Source: Clostridia bacterium (GTDB taxonomy: Bacteria; Bacillota; Clostridia; Clostridiales; Clostridiaceae). From it: DNA of 13,511 nucleotides. The notes beneath the pieces are model-generated. The model worked only from the letters and a program-made list of their open reading frames with translations. It made no database searches and had not been told where the DNA came from. Positions within the stretch are counted from its first letter, which is position 1. The number at the start of each line of letters is the position of its first letter. A program made the position numbers and the translations under genes. The stretch is from assembly GCA_009930125.1 (NCBI GenBank), contig RZYZ01000038.1, positions 1 to 13,511 on the forward strand, read 5' to 3'. Of the stretch, positions 1 to 6,797 are shown in pieces.

Positions 1-1
1 A

Positions 2-394
2 AACATCCGAAACGGAAAAATCAACGACAGTTTCTCCACTGAAATCAGTCTGGATGAAGATCATGGTGAAATCTTCATCGGGGGAGAATCCAAGGAACCA
101 GAGAAGGTCTTTACACTTATAGAAGACTATATAGAATCCATAAAATCAGACGGGAATTTCTTTGATGAACTGGAAAGCGATCTGGAACGCATCAAAAAAG
201 GCATGACCGGAAACTTTGTCAACATCTTCAACTCCGTGGACCGGATCGGTGTCACCACCACTGGAATGCTGCTTCATCAGGAGGATATCTTCACTTACGT
301 GGAAAAATTGAAAAATATCACTGTGGATGATGTACGCAGCAAGTTTATGGAAGTTTTCCATCCTGAAAGAAGTACGAAGGTCATAATCAGATAA
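2..394 (+). CDS. M16-family zinc peptidase-like protein, C-terminal part (YfmH type)
   Basis: The frame starting at base 2 is open from the window edge to TAA at 392-394, giving the last 130 residues of a protein whose start lies outside the window. The residues read as the C-terminal lobe of the M16 (pitrilysin/insulinase) fold. An acidic helix-rich stretch (ELESDLERIKKG) is followed by NSVDRIGV, then a block ending VEKLKNITVDDVRSKFMEVF and a final strand STKVIIR. This ending is typical of the YfmH/YmfH-like M16 proteins of Firmicutes, which are usually paired with a second M16 gene. The HxxEH zinc motif would be in the missing N-terminal half, so catalytic status cannot be judged. Some family members are inactive subunits. 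Family placement is from memory of the C-terminal pattern, not a search. Confidence 0.75.
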   Translation, partial: NIRNGKINDSFSTEISLDEDHGEIFIGGESKEPEKVFTLIEDYIESIKSDGNFFDELESDLERIKKGMTGNFVNIFNSVDRIGVTTTGMLLHQEDIFTYVEKLKNITVDDVRSKFMEVFHPERSTKVIIR

Positions 395-462
395 AACGTA
401 TGTTCTATACTGATTTACGCATATTTATCAAAGTGGTTGAGCGTCAAATCAATCTATGAGTT

Positions 463-525
463 GAAAATAATGCTCCTGTCAACGGTTTTGAGATGGATTC
501 GTTTACATAGGATGGCATTATTTTC
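463..525. repeat. Imperfect inverted repeat / hairpin in intergenic DNA
   Basis: GAAAATAATGC (463-473) is the exact reverse complement of GCATTATTTTC (515-525). The pairing continues inward after a 2-nt bulge (513-514) as TCCT (474-477) with AGGA (509-512). The intervening sequence could form a short closing stem. No run of T follows the right arm, so it is a poor rho-independent terminator. It lies 68 bp after the peptidase stop codon and could be a 3'-UTR structure, a decayed repeat element or part of a small RNA. No function is claimed. Confidence 0.5.
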
Positions 526-602
526 TGACAATGGCGAAACGTGCTGAAAATCAAGGAAAATTAAATTATAGATATTCTGTGAATTTTAAATATATTTCGC
601 TT

Positions 603-638
603 ATAACCCTTCAAGCTATTGAAGGGTTATTCTTTTTT
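603..638 (+). terminator. Rho-independent terminator upstream of mraZ
   Basis: There is a perfect 12-bp stem, ATAACCCTTCAA (603-614) with TTGAAGGGTTAT (619-630), a 4-nt loop GCTA, and then a T-rich tail TCTTTTTT (631-638). The opposite strand has no comparable T tract, so it should act on + strand transcription. It would end transcripts from the M16 peptidase gene, or attenuate any promoter located in 395-602. The right arm of the stem also carries the putative -35 element of the downstream promoter. Confidence 0.85.
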
Positions 639-647
639 GTGTAAAAT
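619..647 (+). promoter_or_regulatory. Putative sigma-A promoter of the mraZ block
   Basis: TTGAAG (619-624, 4 of 6 to TTGACA) and TAAAAT (642-647, 5 of 6 to TATAAT) are separated by exactly 17 bp. A start site about 7 nt after the -10 would fall near 654, giving a leader of only about 35 nt made up almost entirely of the MraZ boxes. The -35 lies in the descending arm of the terminator hairpin. An alternative -10, TATAAG at 653-658, has only a poor -35 (TTCTTT). Prediction is from sequence only. Confidence 0.55.
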
Positions 648-654
648 AAACCTA

Positions 655-682
655 TAAGTGGTAAAAAGTGGTAGAAAGTGGT
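655..682 (+). promoter_or_regulatory. MraZ operator: three 10-bp-spaced AAGTGGT boxes
   Basis: The heptamer AAGTGGT occurs three times at 656-662, 666-672 and 676-682, with a start-to-start spacing of exactly 10 bp, so all three face the same side of the helix. This matches the known MraZ-box form AAAGTG(G/T) plus a 3-nt spacer described in Mollicutes, and is analogous to the spaced TGGG boxes upstream of mraZ in proteobacteria. The last box runs to 6 bp before the first ATG and overlaps the ribosome binding region (GGTGA, 680-684). Binding by the adjacent mraZ product is inferred from that established family behaviour. Confidence 0.8.
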
Positions 683-690
683 GAAAAATG

Positions 691-1119
691 ATGCTGATTG
701 GTGAGTTTAGTCACGGAATGGATAAGAAAAACAGAATAATTATTCCATCTAAGCTCAGAGATGGATTGGGTGAGACATTTATCATGACCAAAGGTCTGGA
801 TTCATGTTTATACATCTATCCCAAAAACGAATGGCAGATTTTTGAACAGAAGCTGAAATCACTGCCGCTTACTGACAAGAATGTCAGATCCTTCGTTCGA
901 TTCTTTTTCTCCGGTGCCAATGAAATGGAACCAGACAAGATGGGCAGGGTACTGATACCGCAATCTCTCTTAAGCTATGCGGGTATTGAAGGAGAAGTTG
1001 TTAGCGTTGGTATGATGGATCGTGTGGAAGTATGGTCCAAGGAAAAGTGGGAAGCGTATAACGAGAGTGAAATGGATATGGATGCGATAGCTGAGAAAAT
1101 GAATGAACTGGGAATATAG
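691..1119 (+). CDS. mraZ: Transcriptional regulator MraZ
   Basis: MraZ is a ring-forming DNA-binding protein with two SpoVT/AbrB-like domains that controls the dcw operon, including its own gene, through boxes in its promoter. Both signature DxxxR motifs are visible: DKKNR near residues 11-15 and DKMGR near residue 83. The 142-residue length is normal. Two ATGs stand in tandem (688 and 691). I prefer 691 because MLIGEFSHG aligns with the usual MFMGEYxH start and because GGTGA (680-684) is then 6 nt away, although 688 is possible. The start codon follows the operator boxes directly, so the protein likely acts on its own leader. rsmH starts 8 bp after the stop, the universal mraZ-rsmH pairing. 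Confidence 0.96.
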   Translation: MLIGEFSHGMDKKNRIIIPSKLRDGLGETFIMTKGLDSCLYIYPKNEWQIFEQKLKSLPLTDKNVRSFVRFFFSGANEMEPDKMGRVLIPQSLLSYAGIEGEVVSVGMMDRVEVWSKEKWEAYNESEMDMDAIAEKMNELGI

Positions 1120-1127
1120 GTGAATAT

Positions 1128-2054
1128 ATGGAATTTACACATGTGTCTGTTCTACTGGAAGAATGTATAGAAGCGTTGAACATAAAAGAAAACGGAATTT
1201 ATGTGGACTGCACCTTAGGTGGGGCAGGACATACCAAGGAGATCCTGAAAAAACTGCGAGATGGGAAGCTCATAGGAATCGATCAGGATACAGATGCTCT
1301 GAATAATGCCAGAGACATTCTGAAGGACTATGACAATGTGGTGCTGGTACATTCAAATTTTGAAAACATAGGAAAAATCATTGAAGAACATGCTCCTCAG
1401 GGAGTGGACGGGATTCTGATGGACCTGGGTGTTTCATCCTACCAGCTGGATGAAGGGGAGAGAGGATTCTCCTACATGAAGGATGCTCCGCTGGATATGC
1501 GTATGAACAGGGAAGATGTTCTATCCGCATATGATGTGGTCAACGGATATGAAGAAGCAGATATTGCTCGCGTCATCCGTGATTACGGGGAAGAGAAGTT
1601 TGCCAAGAGAATTGCAGGATTCATAGTGAAGGCAAGGGAAGAGAAGCCTATCGCTACGACCCATGAACTGGTGGATATCATCAAGGCTGCAATTCCGGCG
1701 AAGGCAAGAAGAGAAGGACCTCATCCCGCAAAAAGAACGTTTCAGGCCATAAGGATTGAAGTGAACAGAGAACTGACGATCATAAGAGATACCATCCTGG
1801 ATGCGGTGGAAGGATTGAAGCCTGAGGGAAGACTGGCGATCATTACTTTTCACTCACTGGAAGACCGGATCGTCAAAAATACATATAAGGAGCTCATGTT
1901 TCCCTGTACATGTCCGACCAGTATGCCATGTATATGCGGAAAGACTGCAACAGTAAAGATTCTGACAAGAAAACCCATACTGCCTGGAGAAGAAGAGATA
2001 GAAGAAAATCCCAGGTCACGAAGCGCAAAGCTCAGAGTTTTAGAGAAAATTTAG
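1128..2054 (+). CDS. rsmH: 16S rRNA (cytosine(1402)-N4)-methyltransferase RsmH
   Basis: RsmH (MraW) uses S-adenosylmethionine to methylate N4 of C1402 in the P site of 16S rRNA. The 308 residues show the full family pattern. The SAM-binding loop VDCTLGGAGHT lies near residues 26-36, followed by IGIDQD and LMDLGVSSYQLD. Then come ERGFSY, PLDMRMN, the substrate-region motif KRTFQAIRIEVN, ITFHSLEDRIVK and the C-terminal RSRSAKLRVLEK. A cysteine cluster (CTCPTSMPCIC) precedes the C-terminus, as in many Firmicutes homologues. The ATG at 1128 follows AGGTG (1118-1122) by 5 nt, and the SD overlaps the mraZ stop, so translation is probably coupled. No anomalies seen. Confidence 0.98.
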   Translation: MEFTHVSVLLEECIEALNIKENGIYVDCTLGGAGHTKEILKKLRDGKLIGIDQDTDALNNARDILKDYDNVVLVHSNFENIGKIIEEHAPQGVDGILMDLGVSSYQLDEGERGFSYMKDAPLDMRMNREDVLSAYDVVNGYEEADIARVIRDYGEEKFAKRIAGFIVKAREEKPIATTHELVDIIKAAIPAKARREGPHPAKRTFQAIRIEVNRELTIIRDTILDAVEGLKPEGRLAIITFHSLEDRIVKNTYKELMFPCTCPTSMPCICGKTATVKILTRKPILPGEEEIEENPRSRSAKLRVLEKI

Positions 2055-2082
2055 GTTACGGGATATATAGAAAGGTGTGATG

Positions 2083-2586
2083 ATGATGGCACTACCCAAC
2101 AGAGTTCAGTATTTGAATACTGTGGCGAATCCTGAGATTACAAGAGAGAACAGAAGAGCTCAGGAAGAAGAGAACAGAAGGCTGGAAAAATCCAGACAGG
2201 AATTTGCAAAGAAGACTGCTGCAAGAAACAACAGAATGAAAATGAGTGCAGTACTCACCATATTCTTTGTGGCAACAGCTTTGTTTGTGACGATATTCAG
2301 AAGTGGAATGATTTATAACATGCAGAAGGAATATGTGGAGCTGCAGAATGAAACGCGCCTGACCTTAAAAAACAACGAGGCATTGCAGGCTGAGATCATC
2401 AAAGCATCATCCATTGGGGAGATTGCTGAGAAATCCATAGCCCTGGAACTTGTTTCAGTAGGTCAGGAAAGTGCAATTGCAGCTGATTTATCCAGGAATA
2501 ATTTTATGGAAGATGAACCTTTGGTGGAACAGCCTAAGTTTACAGATAAAGTATTCTCTATGCTGAACTTGAATTTTTTCAACTGA
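2083..2586 (+). CDS. ftsL: FtsL-like septum formation protein
   Basis: This is a bitopic membrane protein in the FtsL position between rsmH and the class B PBP. FtsL acts with FtsQ/DivIB (and DivIC) to activate the septal synthase FtsW-PBP. Architecture: a charged cytoplasmic N-terminus of about 55 residues rich in Glu/Arg (including ENRRAQEEENRRLE), one hydrophobic segment (SAVLTIFFVATALFVTIF, about residues 55-72), an extracytoplasmic coiled-coil stretch of about 50 residues, and then a C-terminal tail. At about 168 residues it is longer than many FtsL proteins. The start is ambiguous: GTG 2077 lies inside the SD, and ATGs stand in tandem at 2080, 2083 and 2086. I chose 2083, 7 nt after AAAGG (2071-2075). 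FtsL is poorly conserved in sequence, so the call rests mainly on topology and position. Confidence 0.85.
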   Translation: MMALPNRVQYLNTVANPEITRENRRAQEEENRRLEKSRQEFAKKTAARNNRMKMSAVLTIFFVATALFVTIFRSGMIYNMQKEYVELQNETRLTLKNNEALQAEIIKASSIGEIAEKSIALELVSVGQESAIAADLSRNNFMEDEPLVEQPKFTDKVFSMLNLNFFN

Positions 2587-2605
2587 TAGGTCATAGAGGT
2601 GGGAT

Positions 2606-4342
2606 ATGAACAACAAAAGATATATAGGCGTCACAGTACTGACCCTGGTCCTGTTTCTGGGTCTAGGCGCAAGACTGTTTTATGTGACAGTCATCGCCAA
2701 AGATGAGATCTTCTCAAAAGCCCAGAATCAGATTGTCAGAGAAATCATAATTCCAGCAAAAAGAGGAGACATTTTGGATAGAAATGGCTCTCTTTTAGCA
2801 TCAACCACTGAAGCTTACAGAGTAGATGCGGATCTCGCTACTTTCAGAAGACTGATCGAATCAAACGGGAATACACCTGAAAGCTATGCAGCTCCACTGG
2901 CAGAGATTCTTGGAGAAGAAACTGAGTCCATTCTGGAGAAACTTACTTCAGACCATAAAGGAATCATCATAAAGAGAAAAATCGAAAAAGATGTCATTGA
3001 CAGGTTAAGAGCCTATATCAGTGAAGAAGGAATCAGTTTCCTTCTGATCGGATACGATAATATTAGATACTATCCCAACAAAAGCTATTTATCCCATGTT
3101 CTGGGTTCAGTGAATATTGATGGAACAGGCGTCATGGGACTGGAGTACTGGTATGACGAAACACTGCGAGGTGTAAGCGGCATCAAGATTGCGGAAGTAG
3201 ACAAACAGAACAGAGAACTTCCTTATTCGGCGGTCACTTTGACACCGGCAATCAATGGCAGTGATCTTTCCCTTACCATTGATGAGAAAATACAGTATTT
3301 CATTGAAAATCTGGCGGAAGAAGCCATGGAAAAACATGAAGCGGACAGCGTCACCATGATCGTTTCAGATCCCAGAACCGGCGGCGTCCTCGGCATGGTT
3401 AATCTCCCGGATTTTGATCCCAACAATCCAAGAGAAGATCGTACCCAGGAGGAGTTTGATGCGGTCACGAGAAATTTTGCTGTGAATGATGCCTATGAAC
3501 CGGGATCCACATTCAAGATCGTCACGATTTCCTCCGCCATGGAAGAAGGCCTTGTGGATGAGCATGATCACTTCAACTGTCCCGGCTACATCATGGTCAA
3601 CGGAGTCCGAGTCAATTGCGTGAATCGTTCCGGTCATGGAGACCAGTCTCTACAGGATGTCCTGAGAAATTCCTGCAATGTAGGTACAATCCTCATTGCG
3701 CAGAGGCTTGGAGAAGAGAAATTCAATGCGTATGTGGACGACTATCTTTTCGGTCAGAAAACAGGAATAGACCTGCCGGGTGAAACCACAGGGATTGTTT
3801 TCGACAAGGATGACATGAAGCCCATCGATCTGGCCACATCATCCATTGGACAGGCGCAGACAGTGAGTCCGGTGCAGATGATGAACGCCATCAACACCAT
3901 TTCCAACGGAGGCGTCATGAAGCCTCTCCATCTGGCAGAGCAGGCAGTTCTGGAAGATGTCAACGGAAATCTGACCGTGAGAGCACTGGATACGGCAGAA
4001 GAGAATGAAGTGATCGGAGCAGATACGGCAGAGAGGATGCTCCATCTCCTATATGGAGTTGTAGGGGGGAATGATCGCAGCGCTGCCTACATCGAGGATA
4101 TTCCAGTATACGGAAAAACAGGTACAGCACAGAAAATAATCACAGATGAAAATGGAAATCAGAGATATTCCGATGAGGAGTTCATATCCTCATTCATCGG
4201 TGGAGCGCCCTATACGGATCCAAAGATTACAGTTCTTGTTATCGTTAATAATCCTAAAGATGCTATTTACGGAAATACGGTTGCTGCTCCATGGGCGAAG
4301 GAAATATTCCTGGAAGTGGAGAAATATCTGTCCTTGAACTGA
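2606..4342 (+). CDS. ftsI: Class B penicillin-binding protein (FtsI/PBP2B/SpoVD family)
   Basis: This is a septal peptidoglycan D,D-transpeptidase that crosslinks glycan made by its partner FtsW. It has one N-terminal membrane segment (about residues 7-28), then the PBP dimerisation/pedestal domain opening with IPAKRGDILDRNGSLLA. The transpeptidase domain carries all three active-site motifs: SxxK as STFK (Ser301, Lys304), SxN as SCN (356-358) and KTG (504-506). The 578-residue protein ends at APWAKEIFLEVEKYL, shortly after the transpeptidase fold, with no C-terminal PASTA domain. Bacillus PBP2B and SpoVD carry PASTA domains. The ATG at 2606 has a clear SD (GAGGTGGG, 2596-2603). Whether it serves vegetative division or spore cortex (SpoVD role) cannot be told from sequence. 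It is the only PBP in the window, next to ftsL, which favours division. Confidence 0.95.
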   Translation: MNNKRYIGVTVLTLVLFLGLGARLFYVTVIAKDEIFSKAQNQIVREIIIPAKRGDILDRNGSLLASTTEAYRVDADLATFRRLIESNGNTPESYAAPLAEILGEETESILEKLTSDHKGIIIKRKIEKDVIDRLRAYISEEGISFLLIGYDNIRYYPNKSYLSHVLGSVNIDGTGVMGLEYWYDETLRGVSGIKIAEVDKQNRELPYSAVTLTPAINGSDLSLTIDEKIQYFIENLAEEAMEKHEADSVTMIVSDPRTGGVLGMVNLPDFDPNNPREDRTQEEFDAVTRNFAVNDAYEPGSTFKIVTISSAMEEGLVDEHDHFNCPGYIMVNGVRVNCVNRSGHGDQSLQDVLRNSCNVGTILIAQRLGEEKFNAYVDDYLFGQKTGIDLPGETTGIVFDKDDMKPIDLATSSIGQAQTVSPVQMMNAINTISNGGVMKPLHLAEQAVLEDVNGNLTVRALDTAEENEVIGADTAERMLHLLYGVVGGNDRSAAYIEDIPVYGKTGTAQKIITDENGNQRYSDEEFISSFIGGAPYTDPKITVLVIVNNPKDAIYGNTVAAPWAKEIFLEVEKYLSLN

Positions 4343-4349
4343 TCAGAAG

Positions 4350-4375
4350 TAGCATGTGAAATCACATGCTATTTT
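4350..4375 (+). terminator. Hairpin after the PBP gene, possible weak terminator
   Basis: TAGCATGTGA (4350-4359) pairs perfectly with TCACATGCTA (4362-4371), which in practice means a 9-bp stem with an AAAT loop. A short TTTT run (4372-4375) follows. It begins 8 bp after the PBP stop. The U tract is short, so it may terminate only partly or serve to stabilise the 3' end of the upstream message. Confidence 0.6.
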
Positions 4376-4383
4376 CGTATAAT
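4356..4383 (+). promoter_or_regulatory. Putative promoter upstream of murF
   Basis: TATAAT at 4378-4383 is a perfect -10 consensus. GTGAAA at 4356-4361 (4 of 6 to TTGACA) lies 16 bp upstream and falls in the loop and stem of the hairpin. A start near 4390 would give a leader of about 80 nt before murF. Together with the hairpin this suggests that murF and downstream genes can be transcribed independently of the mraZ block. Confidence 0.45.
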
Positions 4384-4472
4384 CTCAGCAGAAACTGCCG
4401 GATTATGATATATTTGATAAGGAATTCAATGCTGATTCTGAAACTGGAATTGTAAGAAGAGATGAGGATATT

Positions 4473-5819
4473 ATGAAAACTATACTTGTAAAAGAAATTG
4501 TGGAACATCTGGATGCAACCTTGTATGGAAGTGCTGAAGTCAGCTTTGACGCAGTGTTTATCGACTCCAGAATTGCTACGGAAAATGCGCTGTTCATTGG
4601 TATCAAAGGAGAACATTTCAATGGCAATGAGCACTATATGGACGCTTTTCGTAATGGAGCCAGTGTGGCTGTTGTGGAAGAGGTGGAGATTGGTGAAATT
4701 CCAAAAGGGAAGGCTGTCCTCAAGGTAAAGAGCACCTACAGGGCAATTCTTGATCTGGCATACTACTACAGAAAAATGCTGGATCTGAAGATCATCGGAA
4801 TCACAGGTTCCACGGGGAAGACATCCACAAAGGACATCCTTCATGGCATGCTGTCAAAGAAATACAAAGTGTTCAAGACTTCAGGGAACTACAATAACGA
4901 ACTGGGTCTCCCACTGATGATTTTTTCACTGGATGAGACCTATGACTATGCCATCCTTGAAATGGGGATGAGCGCTCCTCTTGAGATTCACAATCTGGCA
5001 AGGGTCGCCCAGCCGGATATTGCACTCATCACAAACATAGGGCTGTCCCATATTGAATTTCTGGGCTCTCAGGAGAATATTCTGAAGGCGAAAATGGAAA
5101 TCACAGACTTTTTCGATGAGGATTCACTTCTGGTGCTGAACGGTGATGATGAGTATCTGAGAAACATAGGAGACAAGTCCTACAGAGTTGTATATGGTGG
5201 TCTGAGTAGAGGAGACTATATTGCAAGAAATATCAGTGTTGCGGAAGATTATGTCGAGTTTACTGTAAACAGGAATAAAGAAATCATCCGCCTGGATATA
5301 CCAGGAAAGCATAATGTTCAGAATGGAATCCTGTGCTACATCGTGGCAAAGGAATTAGGCATAAAAGACGAAGACCTTTCTCATGTCAGTATTCTCAAAA
5401 GTTCCATGAGGATGGATGTCATTCGCCTGGATCAGCTGACAATCATTAATGACTGCTATAACGCGAACCCCGACTCCACGAAAGCAGCCATCGACTATCT
5501 GGCGAACTTTGAAGGAAGAAAGGTTGCAGTCATCGGGACCATGAAGGAACTTGGGGAGGAATCCCTGGCAGCTCATGAGTCGGTAGCCTATTATGCGAAA
5601 ACAAGAGAAATCGATCTGTTTATTGCCATCGGAGAGTATATGAAGGAAATGACTGCGGTCTATGGTGAGGGTGCAGTGGGATTTTCGACCTTTGAAGAGG
5701 CGGAAAAGAACATAGGGAAGTATCTGAAACGGGCGGATGTCGTGCTCATCAAAGCATCCAGAGGGATGTATTTTGAAAGATTCATTCCGGTACTAGAACA
5801 ATTCGGAGGAAAAAGATAA
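4473..5819 (+). CDS. murF: UDP-N-acetylmuramoyl-tripeptide--D-alanyl-D-alanine ligase MurF
   Basis: MurF adds D-Ala-D-Ala to UDP-MurNAc-tripeptide with ATP in the cytoplasm, the last step before MraY. The 448 residues follow the Mur ligase three-domain plan. The N-terminal UDP-substrate domain contains DSRIATENALFIGIKGEHF. The ATP loop TGSTGKTSTK is at 111-120. The central domain has NYNNELGLPL (139-148), EMGMS (163-167) and NIGLSHIEFLGSQENI (from 188), with nearby Lys residues including the usual carbamylated one. The C-terminal domain has NDCYNANPDSTKAA (326-339), the MurF-distinguishing D-Ala-D-Ala-side motif. ATG 4473 has a modest SD (GAGGA, 4464-4468) only 4 nt away. MurE, which normally precedes MurF, is absent. 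The stop overlaps the mraY start (TAATG). Confidence 0.97.
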   Translation: MKTILVKEIVEHLDATLYGSAEVSFDAVFIDSRIATENALFIGIKGEHFNGNEHYMDAFRNGASVAVVEEVEIGEIPKGKAVLKVKSTYRAILDLAYYYRKMLDLKIIGITGSTGKTSTKDILHGMLSKKYKVFKTSGNYNNELGLPLMIFSLDETYDYAILEMGMSAPLEIHNLARVAQPDIALITNIGLSHIEFLGSQENILKAKMEITDFFDEDSLLVLNGDDEYLRNIGDKSYRVVYGGLSRGDYIARNISVAEDYVEFTVNRNKEIIRLDIPGKHNVQNGILCYIVAKELGIKDEDLSHVSILKSSMRMDVIRLDQLTIINDCYNANPDSTKAAIDYLANFEGRKVAVIGTMKELGEESLAAHESVAYYAKTREIDLFIAIGEYMKEMTAVYGEGAVGFSTFEEAEKNIGKYLKRADVVLIKASRGMYFERFIPVLEQFGGKR

Positions 5820-6766
5820 TGGAACTTGCGTTTATTTCAATGGTCTTAAGTATTGCGGCTGCAGTCCTCATCGGACCATATATCATCGGTAAACTGAGGA
5901 GCTTCAAGTTCGGTCAGAATGTCAGGCTGGATGGACCGGAGTCCCATCTTATGAAACAGGGCATCCCAAGTATGGGCGGCTTTATTTTCCTGAGTGTGCT
6001 TACAGTCATGGGTTCCGTTCTGTCAGGATTCAATGCCGAAATCCTCTTTATGATACTCGTAACGCTGACTTTCGGTCTCATCGGATTTCTGGATGATTAT
6101 CTGAAGGTGAAGAAGAAATCCTCAGATGGTCTGAGTGCCAAGCATAAGATGCTTTATCTTCTCATTTTCGGCCTCCTTGCGGGAAGTGTGCTGCATTTTG
6201 GATTAGACTACAGCAGCATCGTGATACCGTTCATAAACCAGGAAATCAGCCTGGGCATATTCTATATACCCTTTGTGGTGATTTTCTTCGCTGCGGTGAC
6301 CAATGCGGTGAATCTGACCGATGGAATAGATGGATTATCATCCAGTGTGACCATTGTCGTGCTGCTCTTCTTCGTTCTCGTATCTCTGGCTGCAGAGGAT
6401 AAAGAAGTGCTGTTCTTCTCCCTGACACTGATCGGTTCCCTCATGGGATTTCTATACTTCAACAGGTTTCCTGCAAAAGTGTTCATGGGAGATACCGGGT
6501 CCCTCGCCCTGGGAGGAGCGGTAGGAATACTGAGTCTTCTGACAAAGACAGAACTGCTTCTGATTCTAGTGGGCATCATATATGTTATTGAAACCTTGTC
6601 TGTGATCATCCAGGTGGGATACTTCAAGAAAACCGGGAAAAGAGTCTTTAGGATGGCGCCCATCCATCATCATTTTGAAGCCTTAGGATGGAAAGAAACA
6701 AAAATCGTTCGCGTGTTTTCCCTGGTGACGCTGATTATGGTTATAGGTACATACTTACTGATGTAG
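5819..6766 (+). CDS. mraY: Phospho-N-acetylmuramoyl-pentapeptide transferase MraY
   Basis: MraY is a polytopic membrane enzyme that transfers phospho-MurNAc-pentapeptide from UDP to undecaprenyl phosphate, forming lipid I. The 315-residue protein is almost wholly hydrophobic, with about ten membrane segments. Family motifs in order are HLMKQGIPSMGG (43-54), the catalytic Asp pair in FLDDYLKVKKKSSDGLSAKHK (Asp92, Asp93), NAVNLTDGIDGL (162-173), FMGDTGSLALGG (222-233) and the histidine motif APIHHHFE (280-287). The start overlaps the murF stop by one base. The SD GGAGGA (5804-5809) lies within murF, so the two are translationally coupled. murD, the usual next gene, is absent, and ftsW follows after 31 bp. 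Confidence 0.98.
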   Translation: MELAFISMVLSIAAAVLIGPYIIGKLRSFKFGQNVRLDGPESHLMKQGIPSMGGFIFLSVLTVMGSVLSGFNAEILFMILVTLTFGLIGFLDDYLKVKKKSSDGLSAKHKMLYLLIFGLLAGSVLHFGLDYSSIVIPFINQEISLGIFYIPFVVIFFAAVTNAVNLTDGIDGLSSSVTIVVLLFFVLVSLAAEDKEVLFFSLTLIGSLMGFLYFNRFPAKVFMGDTGSLALGGAVGILSLLTKTELLLILVGIIYVIETLSVIIQVGYFKKTGKRVFRMAPIHHHFEALGWKETKIVRVFSLVTLIMVIGTYLLM

Positions 6767-6797
6767 AATCCAGTCATTAAGCTTCGGGAGGTGGCTC

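Noticed and set aside
653..658. TATAAG as the -10 of the mraZ promoter
   Set aside because: The matching -35 position reads TTCTTT, a poor match. TTGAAG-17-TAAAAT is clearly better, although TATAAG cannot be excluded.
2146..2190. Repeated GAGAACAGAAG in the ftsL 5' region
   Set aside because: It encodes the charged ENRR-type helical repeat of the FtsL cytoplasmic tail, so protein-level repetition explains it.
4362..4844. Long open frame on the - strand (160 codons) across the murF start
   Set aside because: It lies antisense to murF, whose protein is unmistakable. The translation is Cys/Phe/His/Ser-rich without recognisable motifs, as expected of a shadow frame.
6262..6663. 133-codon - strand open frame inside mraY
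   Set aside because: It is antisense to MraY catalytic motifs. The Arg/Ser/Thr/Pro-rich translation with no SD or motifs is typical of a reverse-strand shadow of a membrane protein.
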